DNA of 64,000 nucleotides from Temperatibacter marinus (GTDB lineage: Bacteria; Pseudomonadota; Alphaproteobacteria; Sphingomonadales; Kordiimonadaceae), in the NCBI RefSeq assembly GCF_031598375.1, contig NZ_CP123872.1:2910501-2974500 (forward strand), given 5' to 3'. The notes under the pieces were generated by a model. That model was given only the letters and a program-made list of their open reading frames with translations. It was not told the origin of the DNA and did not search any database. The position numbers and the translations under genes were made by a program. Shown in pieces: positions 27,028-36,368 of this stretch (the first letter of the stretch is position 1; the number at the start of each line of letters is the position of its first letter).

Positions 27028-27753
27028 TTATAATTTTATGGGTAGTTTTCTCACTACCTTAATCTCTTTTGTCGTCACAGCGCACTGATAGCACAGCGCT
27101 TCTACGCCTGCATCCAAAACTTCACGTAGAGTCTGTCCATAAGCTGGATCAATTGTATCTGCCGTAGAAAAATAGTCTACATCTTCTCGTTGAACAAGGA
27201 AAACCATGACAGATCGATGTCCTTCTTTAACCATTGCTTCTAACTCCAAGAGATGTTTTTTCCCTCGAGACGTGACAGAATCTGGAAAGAGAGCGACTCT
27301 CCTCTCCTCGGCTTCTGCCTCAGTCTCAGCTTTCAGAGTAACGCTCTTTACTTCAACATAACAATGAGAAGCGCTCTTTTCATTGGATAAAAGAATATCA
27401 ATCCGACTATTTTCTCCGTATTTCACTTCTCTTTTTAAACTGTCATACCCTGCGAGTTCAGCTATCTTATTCTGTAGAATTGCCTCTTCTACAATGGCAT
27501 TCGGGCGGGCGGTATTAATGCCAACAAGGCTGCCTTCGCGGTCAACCAATTCCCACCGCCAGTCTAGCTTTGCTTTTGGATTAGTATTGGGGGATACCCA
27601 AACGAGGCTTCCTTCTTCTTTTAAGCCAAGCATAGAACCACTATTTGCGCAATGAGCCGTAATAATTTCACCGCATTCAAGCTCAATATCGGCTAAAAAC
27701 CTTTTGTAGCGTTTGACTAATTTTCCAGAACGAAGGGGGGCTGTAAACTGCAT
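27028..27753 (-). CDS. sfsA: SfsA family DNA/RNA nuclease
   Basis: About 241 residues of the SfsA family: an N-terminal OB-like domain (RSGKLVKRYKRFLADIEL, HCANSGSMLGL) and a C-terminal PD-(D/E)XK-type nuclease core with RIDILLSN and CYVEVKSVTL. Once called a sugar fermentation stimulation protein, it is now known in E. coli relatives as a nucleic-acid nuclease. I start at the ATG at 27753, with AAGG about 7 bases upstream; the ATG at 27759 overlaps that ribosome site. First gene of the sfsA-map-radC-CYTH operon. Confidence 0.9.
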   Translation of the reverse strand: MQFTAPLRSGKLVKRYKRFLADIELECGEIITAHCANSGSMLGLKEEGSLVWVSPNTNPKAKLDWRWELVDREGSLVGINTARPNAIVEEAILQNKIAELAGYDSLKREVKYGENSRIDILLSNEKSASHCYVEVKSVTLKAETEAEAEERRVALFPDSVTSRGKKHLLELEAMVKEGHRSVMVFLVQREDVDYFSTADTIDPAYGQTLREVLDAGVEALCYQCAVTTKEIKVVRKLPIKL

Positions 27754-27882
27754 GATCATCCTTAAATTATTTATCTAATGATTTAGTCTGCATTTTTCGC
27801 TCTGTAAAGGTCTTGCTCCCCAACCCCATGGCTTTATACTACCCCATACCGAATCATCTCTAGGGAATAGTGGGAAAAGATT

Positions 27883-29022
27883 GTGAACAGTAAAAAGAAC
27901 TCCATATCACGCCGTGGTCTTGTTAAAGGACTAGGGCTCGCCGGTGCAGCATCATTGGTAGCAGCTTGCAGTAAACAAGAGGCTTCAGACTGTAAAGAAA
28001 GCGCCGCTGTTCTTACAGGCAAGCGAACTCTTAAACTCGTCACAACATGGCCTAAAAACTTCCCCGGGCTAGGCACAGGACCTCAGCGGTTTGCAGACCG
28101 TGTCACTGAAATGACCGAAGGCAGGATCACAATTAAACTTTATGCTGCTGGCGAACTGGTTGGCGCTCTCGGTGCTTTTGATGCTGTTTCTCAAGGGAAA
28201 GCCGATCTTTATCACGGGGCCGAATACTACTGGCAAGGCAAAGCCCCTGCCTTTCCGTTTTTTACAGCTGTCCCCATGGGGATGACAACTAACGAACTGA
28301 ATGCATGGATCTATTACGGGGGCGGCCAAGAACTTTGGGACGAACTCTCTGCGCGATTTAATGTTAAAGCATTATTGTGTGGTAATACCGGCACTCAAAT
28401 GGGGGGGTGGTTTAGAAATGAAATCAACAGCATAGACGACTTTCAAGGATTGAAAATACGTATGCCCGGACTAGGCGGAGAAGTATTTAGGCGCTTGGGC
28501 GCGACACCCGTCACCAAAGCGGGCGGCGAAATTTTCCAGGCCCTAAGCCAGGGCAATATTGATGCAACCGAATGGGTTGGTCCGTGGAATGATCTGGCAT
28601 TTGGCTTCCACTCCATTGTTAAAAATTACTATACATCAGGCATCCATGAGCCAGGCGCTGCTCTTGCTGTTGGCTTCAACAAAGAGATCTGGGATAGTTT
28701 TAGCAAAACAGATCAGGCGATGATCAAAGCCGCCGCCGCCGAAGAGAACAGCATGATGTATGCTGAATATAATGCTCAAAACGCTCGTGCGTTGCGCACC
28801 CTTGTCAATGAACACGGGGTTAAGCTGCTTCAATTCCCAGATGACATCCGCCAGCGCCTAGCAGAAGAATCTTATAAGGTAATTGAAGAAGTCAGCCAAA
28901 CAGATGACCTCTCTAAGCGAATTTATGACAGCTATCGATCTGCAAAATCTGATGGAATGTATTGGGGGGAATTTGCTGAAGATTATTTCACGCAATCTCG
29001 CCGTGATTTCCCTGAAAAATAA
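27883..29022 (+). CDS. TRAP transporter substrate-binding lipoprotein, TakP/DctP family
   Basis: A 379-residue periplasmic binding protein. The N-terminus carries a twin-arginine motif (SRRGLVKGLGLAG) and a lipobox-like LVAAC, so it may be a Tat-exported lipoprotein. TTWPKNFPGLGTG, GAEYYWQGKAPAFPFF and ATEWVGPWND are characteristic of the 2-oxoacid/monocarboxylate TakP branch rather than C4-dicarboxylate DctP. The Trp/Asp/Gln pocket is there, so alpha-keto acids or lactate-like ligands are likely. Start codon GTG at 27883 behind GGGAAAAG. First gene of a complete TRAP operon. Confidence 0.9.
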   Translation: MNSKKNSISRRGLVKGLGLAGAASLVAACSKQEASDCKESAAVLTGKRTLKLVTTWPKNFPGLGTGPQRFADRVTEMTEGRITIKLYAAGELVGALGAFDAVSQGKADLYHGAEYYWQGKAPAFPFFTAVPMGMTTNELNAWIYYGGGQELWDELSARFNVKALLCGNTGTQMGGWFRNEINSIDDFQGLKIRMPGLGGEVFRRLGATPVTKAGGEIFQALSQGNIDATEWVGPWNDLAFGFHSIVKNYYTSGIHEPGAALAVGFNKEIWDSFSKTDQAMIKAAAAEENSMMYAEYNAQNARALRTLVNEHGVKLLQFPDDIRQRLAEESYKVIEEVSQTDDLSKRIYDSYRSAKSDGMYWGEFAEDYFTQSRRDFPEK

Positions 29023-29037
29023 TAAGGGTCCGATTAT

Positions 29038-29538
29038 ATGCTCTTGAAACTTGCTGCCTTTTTCGAGGAGATATCTGAGCGAACAGGTCAGATTTTAGTG
29101 GTTACTCCCCTGCTAATGATTCTTCTTCAATTTCTAATTGTTGTTTTGGCTGCTTTCTTCCAAGAAGGGTCAATTAAACTACAAGAAAGTCTTTTCTACA
29201 TTAATGCTCTCATGTTTTTAGCGGGGGCTGGCTATACCCTAAAGCATAATGAACATGTTAGAGTAGATCTTTTTTACAGCAATTTTAGCGAGCATACGAA
29301 AAAACGCGTGGATCTCTTGGGCTCCCTATTTTTATTGATCCCTTTTGTCGCCCTTGTCTGGATCTCTGGCCTACCCTTCGTCATAGATAGCTGGACTATT
29401 TTTGAAGGATCTGTTGAATCAAGTGGCTTGCCCTTTGTCTACCTTTTAAAATCAACTATTTTACTTTTTGCTTTGAGCCTCTCTCTGCAAGTTATTGCAA
29501 ACATCATCACTCTTGTGACTGATCTGAAGAAGAATTAA
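29038..29538 (+). CDS. TRAP transporter small permease (DctQ type)
   Basis: A 166-residue inner-membrane protein with four hydrophobic helices (about 18-40, 52-70, 93-115, 134-158). The position between binding protein and large permease, 15 bases after the former and 2 bases before the latter, identifies it as the small permease. The sequence GAGYTLKHNEHVRVDLFY is the conserved DctQ loop. It forms the membrane complex with the large permease for sodium-driven uptake of organic acids. Confidence 0.92.
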   Translation: MLLKLAAFFEEISERTGQILVVTPLLMILLQFLIVVLAAFFQEGSIKLQESLFYINALMFLAGAGYTLKHNEHVRVDLFYSNFSEHTKKRVDLLGSLFLLIPFVALVWISGLPFVIDSWTIFEGSVESSGLPFVYLLKSTILLFALSLSLQVIANIITLVTDLKKN

Positions 29539-29540
29539 TC

Positions 29541-30947
29541 ATGGACCTCGGCCTAACCCTTACTGTTATAATGATCCTCAGCCTGATCGGCTTATTGATG
29601 ACAGGCTTTCCCGTCGCCTTTACACTGGGCGGTGTTTCTTTACTTTTTGGCCTTTTTGGGATTGCGACAGGGGCTCTTGACTCAGGTTTCATTGAGATCT
29701 TGCCAAACCGTGTTTTCAGCAATGTCATACAAAATGAACTCTTATTTGCTGTGCCGCTGTTCATCTCTATGGGGGTCATATTAGAGAAAAGCAAAATTGC
29801 CGAGGACTTACTAGAAAGCATGGGCCGGCTGTTTGGGTCTATTCGAGGCGGACTTGGCATTAGCGTGACGATAGTTGGTGCCTTGCTTGCTGCCTCTACA
29901 GGCATTGTTGGAGCAACAGTCGTAACCATGGGCCTCATGAGCCTTCCAACTATGCTAAAACGAGGCTATGATACGCGGCTTGCGACAGGGTCTATCGCTG
30001 CGGCTGGAACATTAGGTCAAATTATCCCTCCATCCATCGTCCTCATTCTCTTGGCTGATGTCATGTCAAATGCCTGGCAGCAAGCTCAAACAAATATGGG
30101 TATTTTTTCCCCTTCTCCTTTGAGTGCTGGTCAGCTTTTTGCTGGGGCTTTACTCCCAGGTCTCCTGCTAGTGGGCCTTTATATTGCCTATCAGGTTTTT
30201 ATTGCGATTTCGAAACCAACTTATAGTCCAGCTCTCGAAGAGACATTTGATTTTTCAAAAAAAGAAATACTAACTCTTTTAGGTGCGCTTTTCCCGCCGT
30301 TATTGCTCATAATCGCTGTTTTAGGATCTATCCTAAATGGCATAGCAACCCCAACTGAAGCTGCGGCGGTTGGGGCTGTTGGAGCGATGCTTCTTTCTGC
30401 CTTTCGTGTAAGAGGCAAAGCCTTCTGGGCAACCTACAAATCGATCATTCATGAAAGTATGCTCTCGACAATCCGCGTCAGCAGCATGATTTATACAATC
30501 CTAATTGGAGCCGCCCTCTTTAGCCTAGTCTTTCGCGGTTTTGGGGGCGACGAGGCCATTGAGCATTTCCTCTCTACACTTCCTGGTGGATATTGGACAG
30601 CCATTCTACTTGTAATGTTGGTCATGTTTGTCCTTGGGTTTTTCCTCGATTTTATTGAAATTACTTTTGTTGTGGTTCCAATTGTCGCCCCAGCTCTTCT
30701 TGCAATGGATGGGAGCTTAGGTCCTATCTGGCTAGGGATATTGATTGCAATGAATTTGCAAACAAGTTTTTTAACACCACCCTTTGGCTTTGCTCTCTTT
30801 TATTTAAGGGGTGTGGCCCCTGATGAGGTCGCAACCAGCGATATATACAAAGGCGCTTTGCCTTTTGTTGCCATTCAAATTATCGCGCTTCTTACTTTAG
30901 CTGTATGGCCAACACTTGCGACATGGCTCCCAAGTGTGATCTTTTAA
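29541..30947 (+). CDS. TRAP transporter large permease (DctM type)
   Basis: A 468-residue protein with about 12-13 hydrophobic helices. Conserved DctM features are visible: MTGFPVAFTLGG, GIVGATVVTMG, AAGTLGQIIPPSIVLILLAD and NLQTSFLTPPFGFALFYLRG. It carries out the Na+-coupled translocation step. A hydrophilic insertion around residues 215-240 makes it longer than DctM proper (about 425), which is usual for the TakM-like branch. Last gene of the operon, with no clear terminator before the convergent TetR gene. Confidence 0.93.
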   Translation: MDLGLTLTVIMILSLIGLLMTGFPVAFTLGGVSLLFGLFGIATGALDSGFIEILPNRVFSNVIQNELLFAVPLFISMGVILEKSKIAEDLLESMGRLFGSIRGGLGISVTIVGALLAASTGIVGATVVTMGLMSLPTMLKRGYDTRLATGSIAAAGTLGQIIPPSIVLILLADVMSNAWQQAQTNMGIFSPSPLSAGQLFAGALLPGLLLVGLYIAYQVFIAISKPTYSPALEETFDFSKKEILTLLGALFPPLLLIIAVLGSILNGIATPTEAAAVGAVGAMLLSAFRVRGKAFWATYKSIIHESMLSTIRVSSMIYTILIGAALFSLVFRGFGGDEAIEHFLSTLPGGYWTAILLVMLVMFVLGFFLDFIEITFVVVPIVAPALLAMDGSLGPIWLGILIAMNLQTSFLTPPFGFALFYLRGVAPDEVATSDIYKGALPFVAIQIIALLTLAVWPTLATWLPSVIF

Positions 30948-30960
30948 TATTTAATAAACT

Positions 30961-31611
30961 CTATTTCATATTCTGACAGAGAGCTTTAAATCCAGCTGTC
31001 ACAAATGGAACCATACTTTTATAGATTGCAAAGAAATCTGCTGAGTGAAGCTTGCCCTTAGAGTAAGCATCCATTCTACCCGTTTGTGCCATTGTCAAGG
31101 TGATTGCCCCAGACATAAAATGATAGCAATGATAAATATCTTCTTCCGATGCTTTGGGGAGCGCATCTCTAAAAGCTTTTAAATAGCGATCCAGCAAAGG
31201 CGCAAAATGCTCTGTCATGATTTCACGTCCCCATTCTGGCGAATTATTCACATACGCAATCAATTCATAATAATGACGCCATCCCTCATCGAGATCGAAC
31301 TCAGGATCAAAGAGAGGCTGAATGCAACTTTCAATGAGAGCATCGATTGGAGGCGGATTGTCACCGCAATCCTCTAGGACTTTATCAAGTGCTTTGTGAC
31401 GTAAGTCATTCATAATCTCACTTCGGCGCCACAGAACAGCATCAAACAAGCCTCTTTTGTTTTTAAAATGATAGCTTGCCAGAGCAACATCCACTTCTGC
31501 TGCAGTCGCCAACTGGCGCATTGTAACCCCATCAAATCCGTGCTTGGCAAAAAGCTTTTCGGCCTCATCTAAAATGCGAGTCCTTCTATTACCTTTTGAT
31601 GACTGCGTCAT
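30961..31611 (-). CDS. TetR/AcrR family repressor
   Basis: A 216-residue regulator. The N-terminal helix-turn-helix (ILDEAEKLFAKHGFDGVTMRQLATAAEV...SYHFKNKRGLFDAVL) is standard TetR, and the C-terminal ligand domain resembles the CerR/DUF1956 group. It is divergent from a TonB-dependent receptor gene. The shared 176-base region has two copies of TCAAC-N4-GTTGA, one on each side of a -35 box, which I infer to be its operators. GAGG precedes the ATG. The inducer is unknown, perhaps the substrate of the receptor. Confidence 0.9.
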   Translation of the reverse strand: MTQSSKGNRRTRILDEAEKLFAKHGFDGVTMRQLATAAEVDVALASYHFKNKRGLFDAVLWRRSEIMNDLRHKALDKVLEDCGDNPPPIDALIESCIQPLFDPEFDLDEGWRHYYELIAYVNNSPEWGREIMTEHFAPLLDRYLKAFRDALPKASEEDIYHCYHFMSGAITLTMAQTGRMDAYSKGKLHSADFFAIYKSMVPFVTAGFKALCQNMK

Positions 31612-31691
31612 AAAAACAACCTCATTTCATAAACTTTCGTCACATAATTCATGCCATAAGTAAGCAGTATATCATAGTTTTTTATATTTTT

Positions 31692-31739
31692 TCAACAACC
31701 GTTGAGAAAATAGGTTGACAATAACTCAACAATCGTTGA
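31692..31739 (+). promoter_or_regulatory. Twin TetR-type operators around the TonB receptor promoter
   Basis: TCAACAACCGTTGA (31692-31705) and TCAACAATCGTTGA (31726-31739) are inverted repeats with identical half-sites and a 4-base spacer, 34 bases apart. A -35 box TTGACA (31715-31720) lies between them, and the right palindrome covers the spacer and the start of the -10 position (about 31738-31743). Binding would block the receptor promoter. Confidence 0.7.
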
Positions 31740-31787
31740 AATAAGGTCGAGGGAATCATATAGTTAGTTTCAACCGGGAGGGAACCC

Positions 31788-34040
31788 ATGAAATATACCG
31801 CATTTAATAGCCTGTTATTATCAGGTGTCTGCCTATCATCGCTATCATTGACTGCACCTGTGATGGCACAAGAGGATGAATTTTCACTAGAAGAAATCGT
31901 TGTCACTGCAAGGCGCCGCGAAGAAAGCCTTCAAGATGCTCCTGTGGCTATTACGGCCTTTTCTGCTAATGAAATTGCAAATAGAGGTCTTACAGATATC
32001 ACGGAACTTGCACAGAGTTTACCAAGTGTAACTCTAGAAGCTTCACGAGCGACAAACAGCACATTAACAGCTTTCATTCGGGGTGTGGGGCAACAGGATC
32101 CTCTTGCTGGGTTTGAACCGGGCGTCGCCATTTATATTGATGATATCTATCTTGCACGCCCTCAGGGAGCTCTGCTTGAGATATTAGATGTTGAACGAAT
32201 TGAAGTATTACGCGGCCCTCAAGGCACTCTCTATGGTCGAAATGCCATGGGAGGCGCGATTAAATATGTTACAAAGAAGCTTCCTGAAGAGGCCTCTTTA
32301 TCAGTATCAGGGCGCTACGGGAGCTACAATCAAACAGACATCCTAGCCGCAGCCTCTGCCCCTATATCAGAGGGATTTATAATTGGGGGGGCAATCGCAC
32401 GCCTTAAAAGAGATGGCTTTGGTAAAAACCTGACTTTGGGAACAGACAATTATGATAAAGACATCTTCGCAGCCCGCTTAACAGCAGAGTTAAGCCCTTC
32501 TGATTCATTTTTTGTCCGCCTTATGGCTGACTACACCGACGACGATAGTGGTGCTAAACATGGTCATCGCCTTACAGCCTCTAACATTAGCGGTGAAGCT
32601 GTTTTAGACGATGTATTTGACACACGCGCCGGTGCTGAAACCAACGCATCGACCTCTGGAATTAATGGGAATAATGAAGTTGAGAACAAAGGTATTTCAG
32701 GCTTGATTGAATGGGCTGTCAACGACAGTCTCACCGTAAAATCAATCACCTCTTACCGTGAAGATTATACTGAAAGTGTGATTGATTTTGACAGTTTAGC
32801 TATTGACGACCTAGATGCAGCCGTTATTTATGAAAATGACCAGTTCACACAAGAGTTTCAAGCTCTTTACAACACAGACACTCTGAATGTTGTCGCGGGC
32901 TTTTATTATATAAATGCCAACGCAGCCAATGACTTTGACGTGGTTCTTGGACAATTGGGCCGTGTTGCATTTGGTTCAGAACTTACAGCTTATACTGGCG
33001 GTGACGTCAACACAAAATCTTGGTCTCTCTTTACTGATGTGACCTATGACTTGGACGACGCCTGGTCTCTTACTCTAGGGGGGCGCTATACAAGTGACAA
33101 AAGATCTGCGGATGTCCTAAGACAGTCATTCCTAGGAACACCATCACCTTTCTTTGGTGGATCAGCAGTCGCAATATCAACAACATCTGACTTTGAAAAC
33201 AGCCGCACATTCAAAGATTTTACTCCTCGAATTCTTGTTAACTATAAACCAAGTGACGCGCTGAATTTCTATGCTTCCTACTCTCAAGGCTTTAAAGCTG
33301 GAGGCTTTGACCCGCGCGGAGCTAATCTTGTCGCTGGCGGTGAAGATGTGGAAGAAGGTTTTTCACCTGAGACCCTGACATCCTATGAGCTGGGTTTGAA
33401 AACCACTTTCTTGGACGGCAGAGCACAGACAAATATCGCCCTCTTCTATTCAGATTATTCTGATATGCAAATTCCGGGATCTTTACCAATCGATACTGAT
33501 GGTGATGGCACAGATGATGACTTTGTTGGAACTGTGACCAATGCCGGGAAAGCTACAATTAAAGGCTTTGAATTTGAAGGGACACTTGCTGTTACGGAGA
33601 GTTTCATCCTGAAGGGATCGATGAGTATTCTTGATGCAAAAATTGACGAATGGTTGGTGAACGATGTAAATGTTGCTGATCAGCGCAAAGTTCAAAACAC
33701 GCCTGAGTTCAACGCCTCAATTGCCGCGAACTATACCTATACGATGGCTAACGACAGCGCGTTGAACTTTAATATCTCATGGGCACATGTGGGTAAAGTT
33801 TACCAGTTTGAAACACCTGTTGATCTTATAGATCAAGACGCCTACAGCCTGTTTAATGCGAGCATCGTTTGGTCTGATCCTGAGGGACAGTATACAATCG
33901 GACTTCATGGAAAAAACATCTTTGATAAAAAATATAAGGTCGCAGGATATAATTTCCCTACGCTCGGATTAGAAGGAACAATCACAGCCTTCTACGGTGC
34001 ACCAGCTACAGTCAATCTCACTGTCGGGGCAAAATTCTAG
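31788..34040 (+). CDS. TonB-dependent outer-membrane receptor
   Basis: A 750-residue receptor with a signal peptide (about 1-28) and a TonB box (EEIVVTARRREE). The plug domain (about 45-170) has VEVLRGPQGTLYGRNAMGG-type signature residues, and a 22-strand barrel ends in the terminal aromatic-type signal VNLTVGAKF. This is the family common in marine alphaproteobacteria (Sphingomonas/OAR type) for siderophores, vitamins or oligosaccharides; the substrate cannot be read. Two inferred TetR operators flank its promoter, unlike Fur-controlled siderophore receptors. GGGAGGG precedes the ATG. Confidence 0.93.
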   Translation: MKYTAFNSLLLSGVCLSSLSLTAPVMAQEDEFSLEEIVVTARRREESLQDAPVAITAFSANEIANRGLTDITELAQSLPSVTLEASRATNSTLTAFIRGVGQQDPLAGFEPGVAIYIDDIYLARPQGALLEILDVERIEVLRGPQGTLYGRNAMGGAIKYVTKKLPEEASLSVSGRYGSYNQTDILAAASAPISEGFIIGGAIARLKRDGFGKNLTLGTDNYDKDIFAARLTAELSPSDSFFVRLMADYTDDDSGAKHGHRLTASNISGEAVLDDVFDTRAGAETNASTSGINGNNEVENKGISGLIEWAVNDSLTVKSITSYREDYTESVIDFDSLAIDDLDAAVIYENDQFTQEFQALYNTDTLNVVAGFYYINANAANDFDVVLGQLGRVAFGSELTAYTGGDVNTKSWSLFTDVTYDLDDAWSLTLGGRYTSDKRSADVLRQSFLGTPSPFFGGSAVAISTTSDFENSRTFKDFTPRILVNYKPSDALNFYASYSQGFKAGGFDPRGANLVAGGEDVEEGFSPETLTSYELGLKTTFLDGRAQTNIALFYSDYSDMQIPGSLPIDTDGDGTDDDFVGTVTNAGKATIKGFEFEGTLAVTESFILKGSMSILDAKIDEWLVNDVNVADQRKVQNTPEFNASIAANYTYTMANDSALNFNISWAHVGKVYQFETPVDLIDQDAYSLFNASIVWSDPEGQYTIGLHGKNIFDKKYKVAGYNFPTLGLEGTITAFYGAPATVNLTVGAKF

Positions 34041-34049
34041 CAGCTTTAT

Positions 34050-34079
34050 AAACAGTGGAAGCCTCGGCTTTCACTGTTT
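34050..34079 (+). terminator. Hairpin after the TonB receptor
   Basis: A long stem, AAACAGTGGAAGCC against GGCTTTCACTGTTT with a 2-base loop (probably opening to 4-6), starts 10 bases after the stop. Only ATT follows rather than a long T run, so termination may be partial. Confidence 0.6.
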
Positions 34080-34167
34080 ATTAATCCAAAATATGCTAAG
34101 GCATTTCATCTCTCCTTCAGTTAATCACTAAAAGAGATTTGAGCCACGCTTTTCAAGGATCTATCCT

Positions 34168-35034
34168 ATGACAAAACTAAGATATTCGAGCGTTTATTAT
34201 ACCTCCCCTGATGGACTAAAGCTCCATTATAGAGAATATCTTCCTGATGGAGAACCTCTTGCCACCTATCTATGCATGCCAGGCCTGACAAGAAATGCCA
34301 ATGATTTTGGTACGATCGCTGAGTATCTACAAGATCAAGGGTGCCGCGTTATTTGTGCTGAGCAAAGGGGCCGCGGCAACAGTGAGTGGGATAATAACCC
34401 AGAAAATTATGATCCGGCAATCTATTGCCGTGACATGTTTCATCTTATCAGGAACATGTTGAAATCGCCGCCAGATCTCTATGCCATTGGCACGTCGCTC
34501 GGAGGTTTTATGAGTGTCATGATGAATGCCTCTGACCCCACTATCTTCAAAGGTATCATCATCAACGATATGGGGCTAGAGCTGAATCAAAAGGGACTTG
34601 ATCGCATAAAAAGCTATGTTGGCAAGGATAAAGTGATTAACTCATGGGGCGAAGCTATTGCAGGGGTAAAAAACGCCAATTCAAGTGTTTACCCTAATTA
34701 TTCTGATAAAGAATGGGATCAATTCACACGCCTCTTATACGTTGAAAAAGCTGGCAAACCAGTGGCGAATTATGATCCGGCCATTTCAACCAATTTAAAC
34801 GAGAAACCGGAAACAGCTGCGCCCGACCTTTGGCCTTTGATGGAAACTCTAAAAAGCGTGCCTGTTGTTCTAATTCGCGGCGAACTTTCAGACATTTTAT
34901 CCTCCCAAGTCGCAGAACGAATGCAGCAGGAGCATGGGAATTTGGCATTGATTACAGTCTCAAATGTAGGCCACTGTCCAACCTTTGATACATGCGAAGA
35001 AAAATCTGCAATTCTAGCGTTGAGCAAAAGATAA
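34168..35034 (+). CDS. Alpha/beta hydrolase
   Basis: A 288-residue cytoplasmic hydrolase. The triad is visible as Ser in GTSLGG (about residue 111), Asp in RGELSDILS (about 240) and His in NVGHCPTFD (about 270). The oxyanion region is MPGLTRNANDF. The sequence is of the general esterase/carboxylic-ester hydrolase type; no lid or special insertion indicates the substrate. It lies downstream of the TonB receptor in the same direction but behind a hairpin, so it may or may not be co-regulated. AAGGATC precedes the ATG. Confidence 0.85.
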   Translation: MTKLRYSSVYYTSPDGLKLHYREYLPDGEPLATYLCMPGLTRNANDFGTIAEYLQDQGCRVICAEQRGRGNSEWDNNPENYDPAIYCRDMFHLIRNMLKSPPDLYAIGTSLGGFMSVMMNASDPTIFKGIIINDMGLELNQKGLDRIKSYVGKDKVINSWGEAIAGVKNANSSVYPNYSDKEWDQFTRLLYVEKAGKPVANYDPAISTNLNEKPETAAPDLWPLMETLKSVPVVLIRGELSDILSSQVAERMQQEHGNLALITVSNVGHCPTFDTCEEKSAILALSKR

Positions 35035-35141
35035 GAAATAATCTTTCAAATTCACAGGATATTTGAATTAATTCTTTACAATTCAAGCAACTATTGCGAA
35101 AGCTGCCTGTATACAGACGTATATAGTAGCAGGAGGCCTTG

Positions 35142-36368
35142 ATGGCTGAAAATACCCTTGTGATTACAGCAGATGATGTTTCCTCAGCTGCAAAAAAGAT
35201 CAAAGGCCATATAGAGCACACACAAACCAAACAATCAAAGACACTGTCACAGATTGTCGGGGCCGACATTTTTTTAAAGTTTGAGATCTTTCAGTTCACT
35301 GCCGCTTATAAAGAACGAGGGGCGCTCAATCGTCTATTGGCTCTCAGCCCAGAAGAAAAAAAGAATGGTGTCATTGCCATGTCTGCTGGCAACCATGCAC
35401 AAGGGGTGAGCTATCATGCGACGCGTCTCGGCATTCCTGCTACCATAGTCATGCCCTTTGGCACACCTTTCAATAAAGTTAAACGTACAGAAGAATTAGG
35501 CGCGGACGTTGTCCTTGCAGGCAATGTATTAGAAGAAGCCACAGCTGAAGCCATGCGTCTCTCTGAAGAAAAGGGCTATACATTCTTGCACCCATTTGAC
35601 GATCCGCTTGTAATCGCAGGACAAGGGACCGTTGCACAAGAGATGTTAGAAGATATTCCTGACCTTGACACGCTGCTTATTCCGATTGGCGGGGGCGGCC
35701 TTATTTCAGGTATGGCCGTAGCAGCAAAGGCAGTCAATCCAAACATTAAGATTATCGGTGTTCAGACGGAGAGCTTCCCGTCTATGAAAAACGCAATGGA
35801 TGGAAGTACACACACCTTTGATAGCCCAACCATTGCCGAAGGTATTGCCGTTAAAACCCCAGGCACGTATACTCAAGCCGTTGTCAAAAAATTAGTCGAT
35901 GATATCCTTATCATCCCAGAAACACGGATCGAAGAAGCCATTGTGTTAATGATGGAAATCGAAAAGGTTGTGGTTGAAGGCGCAGGAGCAACTGGATTGG
36001 CCGCTTTAATGGAATTTCCAGAAAAGTTCAAAGGCCGTAAAGTCGGCATGGTTCTTACAGGAGGCAATATAGACAGCCGTCTTCTGGCCAGTGCTATTAT
36101 GCGTGGCATGGCAAGAGATGGTCGACTGTCAAGGCTTCGGGTCACCATGCTTGATGTGCCTGGAAGCTTAGCTAAAGTATCAGAAGTGGTCGCAAATGTT
36201 GGCGCAAACGTTCTTGAGCTACGTCACCAGCGAGAATTTGGTGCCGTTAGTTTGAAAATGACAGAAATGGAAATGGTCATCGAAGCCAAAGACAAGGCCC
36301 ATGCAGACCTTGTCGTCGTACAGTTGGAAGAGGCAGGTTTTATTGTCTCAGAAGCGAAAACTGTTTAG
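35142..36368 (+). CDS. ilvA: Threonine ammonia-lyase with ACT domain
   Basis: A 408-residue PLP enzyme that converts threonine to 2-oxobutyrate and ammonia. PLP Lys is in [12 protein letters not shown], the Asn/Gly loop in SAGNHAQGV and the phosphate loop in [11 protein letters not shown]-terminal ACT domain (about 335-405, starting [16 protein letters not shown]) suggests allosteric control by a branched-chain amino acid, as in the short IlvA/TdcB-with-ACT group. The start is the ATG at 35142, with AGGAGG 5 bases before it; the preceding TTG is not needed. Serine dehydratase activity is possible. Confidence 0.9.
   Translation: MAENTLVITADDVSSAAKKIKGHIEHTQTKQSKTLSQIVGADIFLKFEIFQFTAAYKERGALNRLLALSPEEKKNGVIAMSAGNHAQGVSYHATRLGIPATIVMPFGTPFNKVKRTEELGADVVLAGNVLEEATAEAMRLSEEKGYTFLHPFDDPLVIAGQGTVAQEMLEDIPDLDTLLIPIGGGGLISGMAVAAKAVNPNIKIIGVQTESFPSMKNAMDGSTHTFDSPTIAEGIAVKTPGTYTQAVVKKLVDDILIIPETRIEEAIVLMMEIEKVVVEGAGATGLAALMEFPEKFKGRKVGMVLTGGNIDSRLLASAIMRGMARDGRLSRLRVTMLDVPGSLAKVSEVVANVGANVLELRHQREFGAVSLKMTEMEMVIEAKDKAHADLVVVQLEEAGFIVSEAKTV

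Noticed and set aside
35106-35115. CTGTATACAG palindrome upstream of the threonine dehydratase as an operator
   Set aside because: A single short palindrome in AT-rich DNA without a matching copy or regulator gene; not enough to support a site.
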